Shown here one piece after another: positions 61,019 to 64,000 of a stretch of 64,000 nucleotides of DNA. Position 1 is the stretch's first letter. Each line of letters begins with the position of its first letter. Under the pieces are notes generated by a model. The model did not search any database. It worked only from the letters and a program-made list of their open reading frames with translations, and was not told the DNA's origin. Source of the stretch: Adineta steineri (lineage: Eukaryota > Rotifera > Eurotatoria > Adinetida > Adinetidae). The stretch is taken from NCBI GenBank assembly GCA_905250115.1, contig CAJNOI010000059.1, positions 124,001 to 188,000 of the forward strand, given 5' to 3'. Position numbers and translations under genes: made by a program.

Positions 61019-63263
61019 ATGGCGACTGAAAATACAGTTACAACATTGGAACGAATGGCTAATTTACTTCGTATTCGAAGTATTGAATCTACACAAGCAG
61101 CAAATTCAGGGTTTGATAGATTAATTTTAATTATAGTTATTGATTTATTTCTATTATTATAGACATCCAACAAGTTGTGCATCGATGGCTGAAATAACAA
61201 GTACATTATTTTTTAATGTTATGCGATATGATCCACAAAACCCAAAAAATCCAGCTGCTGATCGTTTTGTTTTATCAAAGGTAAATAGAGAATATATTTA
61301 ACTATTCGATTGCATAATATAATATAGGGCCATTGTGCTCCTATTCTTTATGCTGCTTGGGCCGAAGCTGGTGCATTTCCTGTAGCAGATCTCAATAGTT
61401 TACGTAAAATTGATTCAGATCTTGAAGGTCATCCAACACCTGTGAGTCATCCATCAACAAGAAAAATATCGAAATTATTTATAAAATGATCTTCTATTTT
61501 TTAGCGTTTAAATTTTATTGATGTCGCAACTGGTTCATTAGGTCAAGGTATAGGTTTTGCAGCTGGTATGGCTTACGCTGGAAAATACTTGGATAAATCA
61601 GATTATCGAGTTTATTGTGTAATGGGTGATGGTTAGTACTATCTATTTTACATATATTCAAAACTTTAACATGTGTTATTTTATTAGGTGAATGTTCTGA
61701 AGGTAGTGTTTGGGAAGCATTTTGGTTTAGTTCATTTTATAAACTTAATAATCTTTGTGGAATAATTGATGTCAATCGACTTGGACAAAGTGAAGCAACA
61801 CCATTACAACATGAAATGGAAACATATCGAAAACGAGTGGATGCATTTGGGTAAATAAACAAAAACAAAAGTTCAAATGTAAAATAAAATTTTCTTCTAG
61901 ATGGCATGCAATTATAGTGGATGGACAGAATGTTACTGAATTGTTAGATGCTTTTAAAGAAGCATCGACAATTAAAGATAAACCAACGTGTATTTTAGCT
62001 AAAACATTGAAAGGTGCTGGTTTAAAAGGTATTGAAAATGAATTAGATTGGCATGGTAAACCATTGGGTGATAAAGCTGCTGGTATAATTGCGGATTTAA
62101 AAAAATTAGTTAATGAAGAAACATTAATTCGACCTGAAATAGCCAAAATAACTGCAAAAGTAGCTGAGATAAAAAAATCGAAAGAAATCAAATTATCTTC
62201 ACCACCAAATTATGATGGAAAAAAAGAAATAGCTACACGTCTTGCACATGGTACAGCTCTTGAAAAACTTGGTAAAAGTTGTGAACATATCATTGCACTT
62301 GATGGTGATACAAAAAATTCGACATATTCAATTAAATTTCATGTACGATATGATTTTTTTCTTTTTCAGAATAAAATTTATTATTTTATATAGGATTCAT
62401 TTCCAAAACGATTCGTTGAATGTTATATTGCAGAACAAAATATGGTAGCAGTTGCAATTGGTATTGCAACTCGTCAACGATATACATGTTTTGTTCATAC
62501 ATTTGCTGCTTTTCTTATGCGTGCTGCTGATCAAATACGTATGGGAGCAATATCATTTACACAAGTAAAATATGTTGGTTCACATGCTGGAATATCAATT
62601 GGTGAAGATGGTCCATCACAAATGGCATTAGAAGATTTTGCATTTTTTCGTACTGTACCAAATATTGTTTGTTTTTATCCATCAGATGCAGTTTCAGCTG
62701 AACGTGCTGTTGAATTAGCTGCTAGTTATGAAGGAGCCGTTTATATACGAACAAGTCGACCTAATTTTCCAATTATATATAAAAATGATGAAGTTTTTCA
62801 CATTGGACAAGCTAAGGTAAAAAGGAAAAAGAATTTTTGGTAAAAAGAATATTTTTATTTTTTCAAGATTGTTGTGGAATCGTCAGCTGATTGTTGTACA
62901 GTAGTAGCTGCGGGTGTTACATTACACGAAGCAGTTAAAGCATCGGAAATACTCAAAAAAACTGGAAAAGCTATTCGAATTATTGATATTTTTACTGTTA
63001 AACCAATTGATCGTGATACAATTCGTAAATCAGTTAATGCTACACATGATCGACTTCTTATCGTTGAAGATCATTATTTAGAAGGTGGCTTGGGTGAAGC
63101 TGTTATGGCTGCTCTTGCTGATCAACCAAATATCACAATTGCTCATTTAGCTGTACGTGAAGTTGCACGTAGTGGTAAATCAGCTGAATTATTAGATAAA
63201 TATGGTATTGATGCACAACATATTGTCAATGCTATCGAACAACTTATTGAAAATAAAACATAA
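61019..63263 (+). CDS. TKT: Transketolase
   Basis: Eight exons (61019-61110, 61163-61280, 61328-61441, 61505-61631, 61688-61850, 61901-62342, 62394-62816, 62868-63263) give exactly 624 aa; human TKT has 623. The enzyme moves two-carbon units between sugar phosphates in the pentose phosphate pathway, using thiamine diphosphate. Visible are the N-terminal [44 protein letters not shown], the cofactor motif [16 protein letters not shown] followed by DVNRLGQ, the pyrimidine-domain glutamate in [43 protein letters not shown], and the C-terminal domain with [14 protein letters not shown]. All key residues seem intact. Confidence 0.97.
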
Positions 63264-64000
63264 ATAATAATTGAACTAAAGAAGAACGAAGAATTTTCAA
63301 GTTTTTTTTATTTAATTTAGCTTTTAATTTAAAATAAAATAAATTATTTTTATCTAGAATTTGATTTTCTTTTTAAGCAAAATGGAAAGATATCATATGA
63401 CTGAAATTATTTCATATATCAATCAGTCACGCTGGTATCTTGCCAGATCGCTACAAAATTTTATAGATACGAACAATCATTCTTACTGAATTTATGATTT
63501 TTAAAGAATGAAAGAATAGATTTTTTTGTTTGTTCCATTATTCGTTAAAATGAAAAATGAAACTTTTGTTTTTTTATACTCGATTGAGAATCAATAATAT
63601 ATATTGTGTCCTACTCGAATAGCAGTAGAATGTATTTTACTGATGATGGTTTTTTTCGGATTATTTCTTCTGTCCAGTGAATATGCTTTAATGTTGTAAC
63701 ACATTTGACTCGAACCTATTTATGTATATAAATGTATAGATCTCAACGATAATGTAAAGTTTCGTTAATATATCCGAGAAGAATGAACGAATAATGGGAC
63801 GATTACGGTACCATATTCTCTCGCCTACTCATATTTCAATATTCACTTTGTTAGAGACACATACGAACGAGAAAAATGAGAGCACTTTACATTTCATACT
63901 CTCGTTTTTTTCTTCATATATCATGAGTAGCGGCACAAAAAGAATCAAAATTTGCAATCAACACGTTTCTATTGAATATAAGAATGAAAAGTTTATTGGT
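63264..64000. other. Downstream flank, nothing recognised
   Basis: 3' flank of transketolase, AT-rich. An AATAAA-like motif occurs soon after the stop (AAAATAAAATAAA near 63331). No further exon is seen up to the window edge. Confidence 0.4.

Noticed and set aside
63700-63725. GGTTCGAGTC on the minus strand, a tRNA B-box-like sequence
   Set aside because: No A box, acceptor stem or anticodon arm at the right distance, so no tRNA is called.

Overview
The window is eukaryotic and very AT-rich, with compact genes split by short (about 45-65 nt) GT-AG introns. The gene set is animal: Axin, CPEB, an EAAT-type transporter, ATG7, importin alpha, radial spoke and ciliary proteins. A cluster of miR-36-family hairpins, a protostome-specific microRNA family, small surface-protein genes with FG-GAP repeats, and splice acceptors placed right in front of start codons (as expected for spliced-leader trans-splicing) point to a rotifer, most likely bdelloid. 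That assignment is inference; no rRNA or mitochondrial marker is present.

Layout. 1-9 kb: a ciliary coiled-coil gene (CFAP263/CCDC113-like), a three-hairpin miR-36-family cluster at 6.3-6.7 kb, and a secreted alpha/beta hydrolase. 12-23 kb: an SLC1 acidic amino acid transporter (+), ATG7 and an SH3BGRL-like thioredoxin-fold gene (-), then a PRAS40/Lobe-like mTORC1 regulator (+). 23-27.6 kb is a gene desert. 27.6-36 kb: a membrane-anchored protein with 28 FG-GAP repeats, and a radial spoke head 4/6 gene with a PDZ-like N-terminal extension. 36-47 kb (-): importin alpha, with a long inverted-repeat element in one intron, then an F-box/WD40 gene whose introns hold two antisense nested genes. 48-52.3 kb (-): a tight array TAF12, RPA3, NDUFS3, MRPL36 that looks like a trans-spliced operon, followed by a fragmentary membrane-protein gene. 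52.8-57.3 kb: Axin with several candidate first exons. 58-59.7 kb (-): a CPEB1-type gene. 61-63.3 kb: transketolase.

Most genes are ordinary housekeeping or signalling genes. The parts worth a second look are the microRNA cluster, the operon-like array, the nested genes, the PDZ-radial spoke architecture, the 28-repeat propeller protein, the PRAS40 homologue without the Akt-target threonine, and the inverted-repeat element. Exon boundaries were read by eye from frame continuity and GT-AG sites; for several genes the spliced length is an exact multiple of three, which supports the models.
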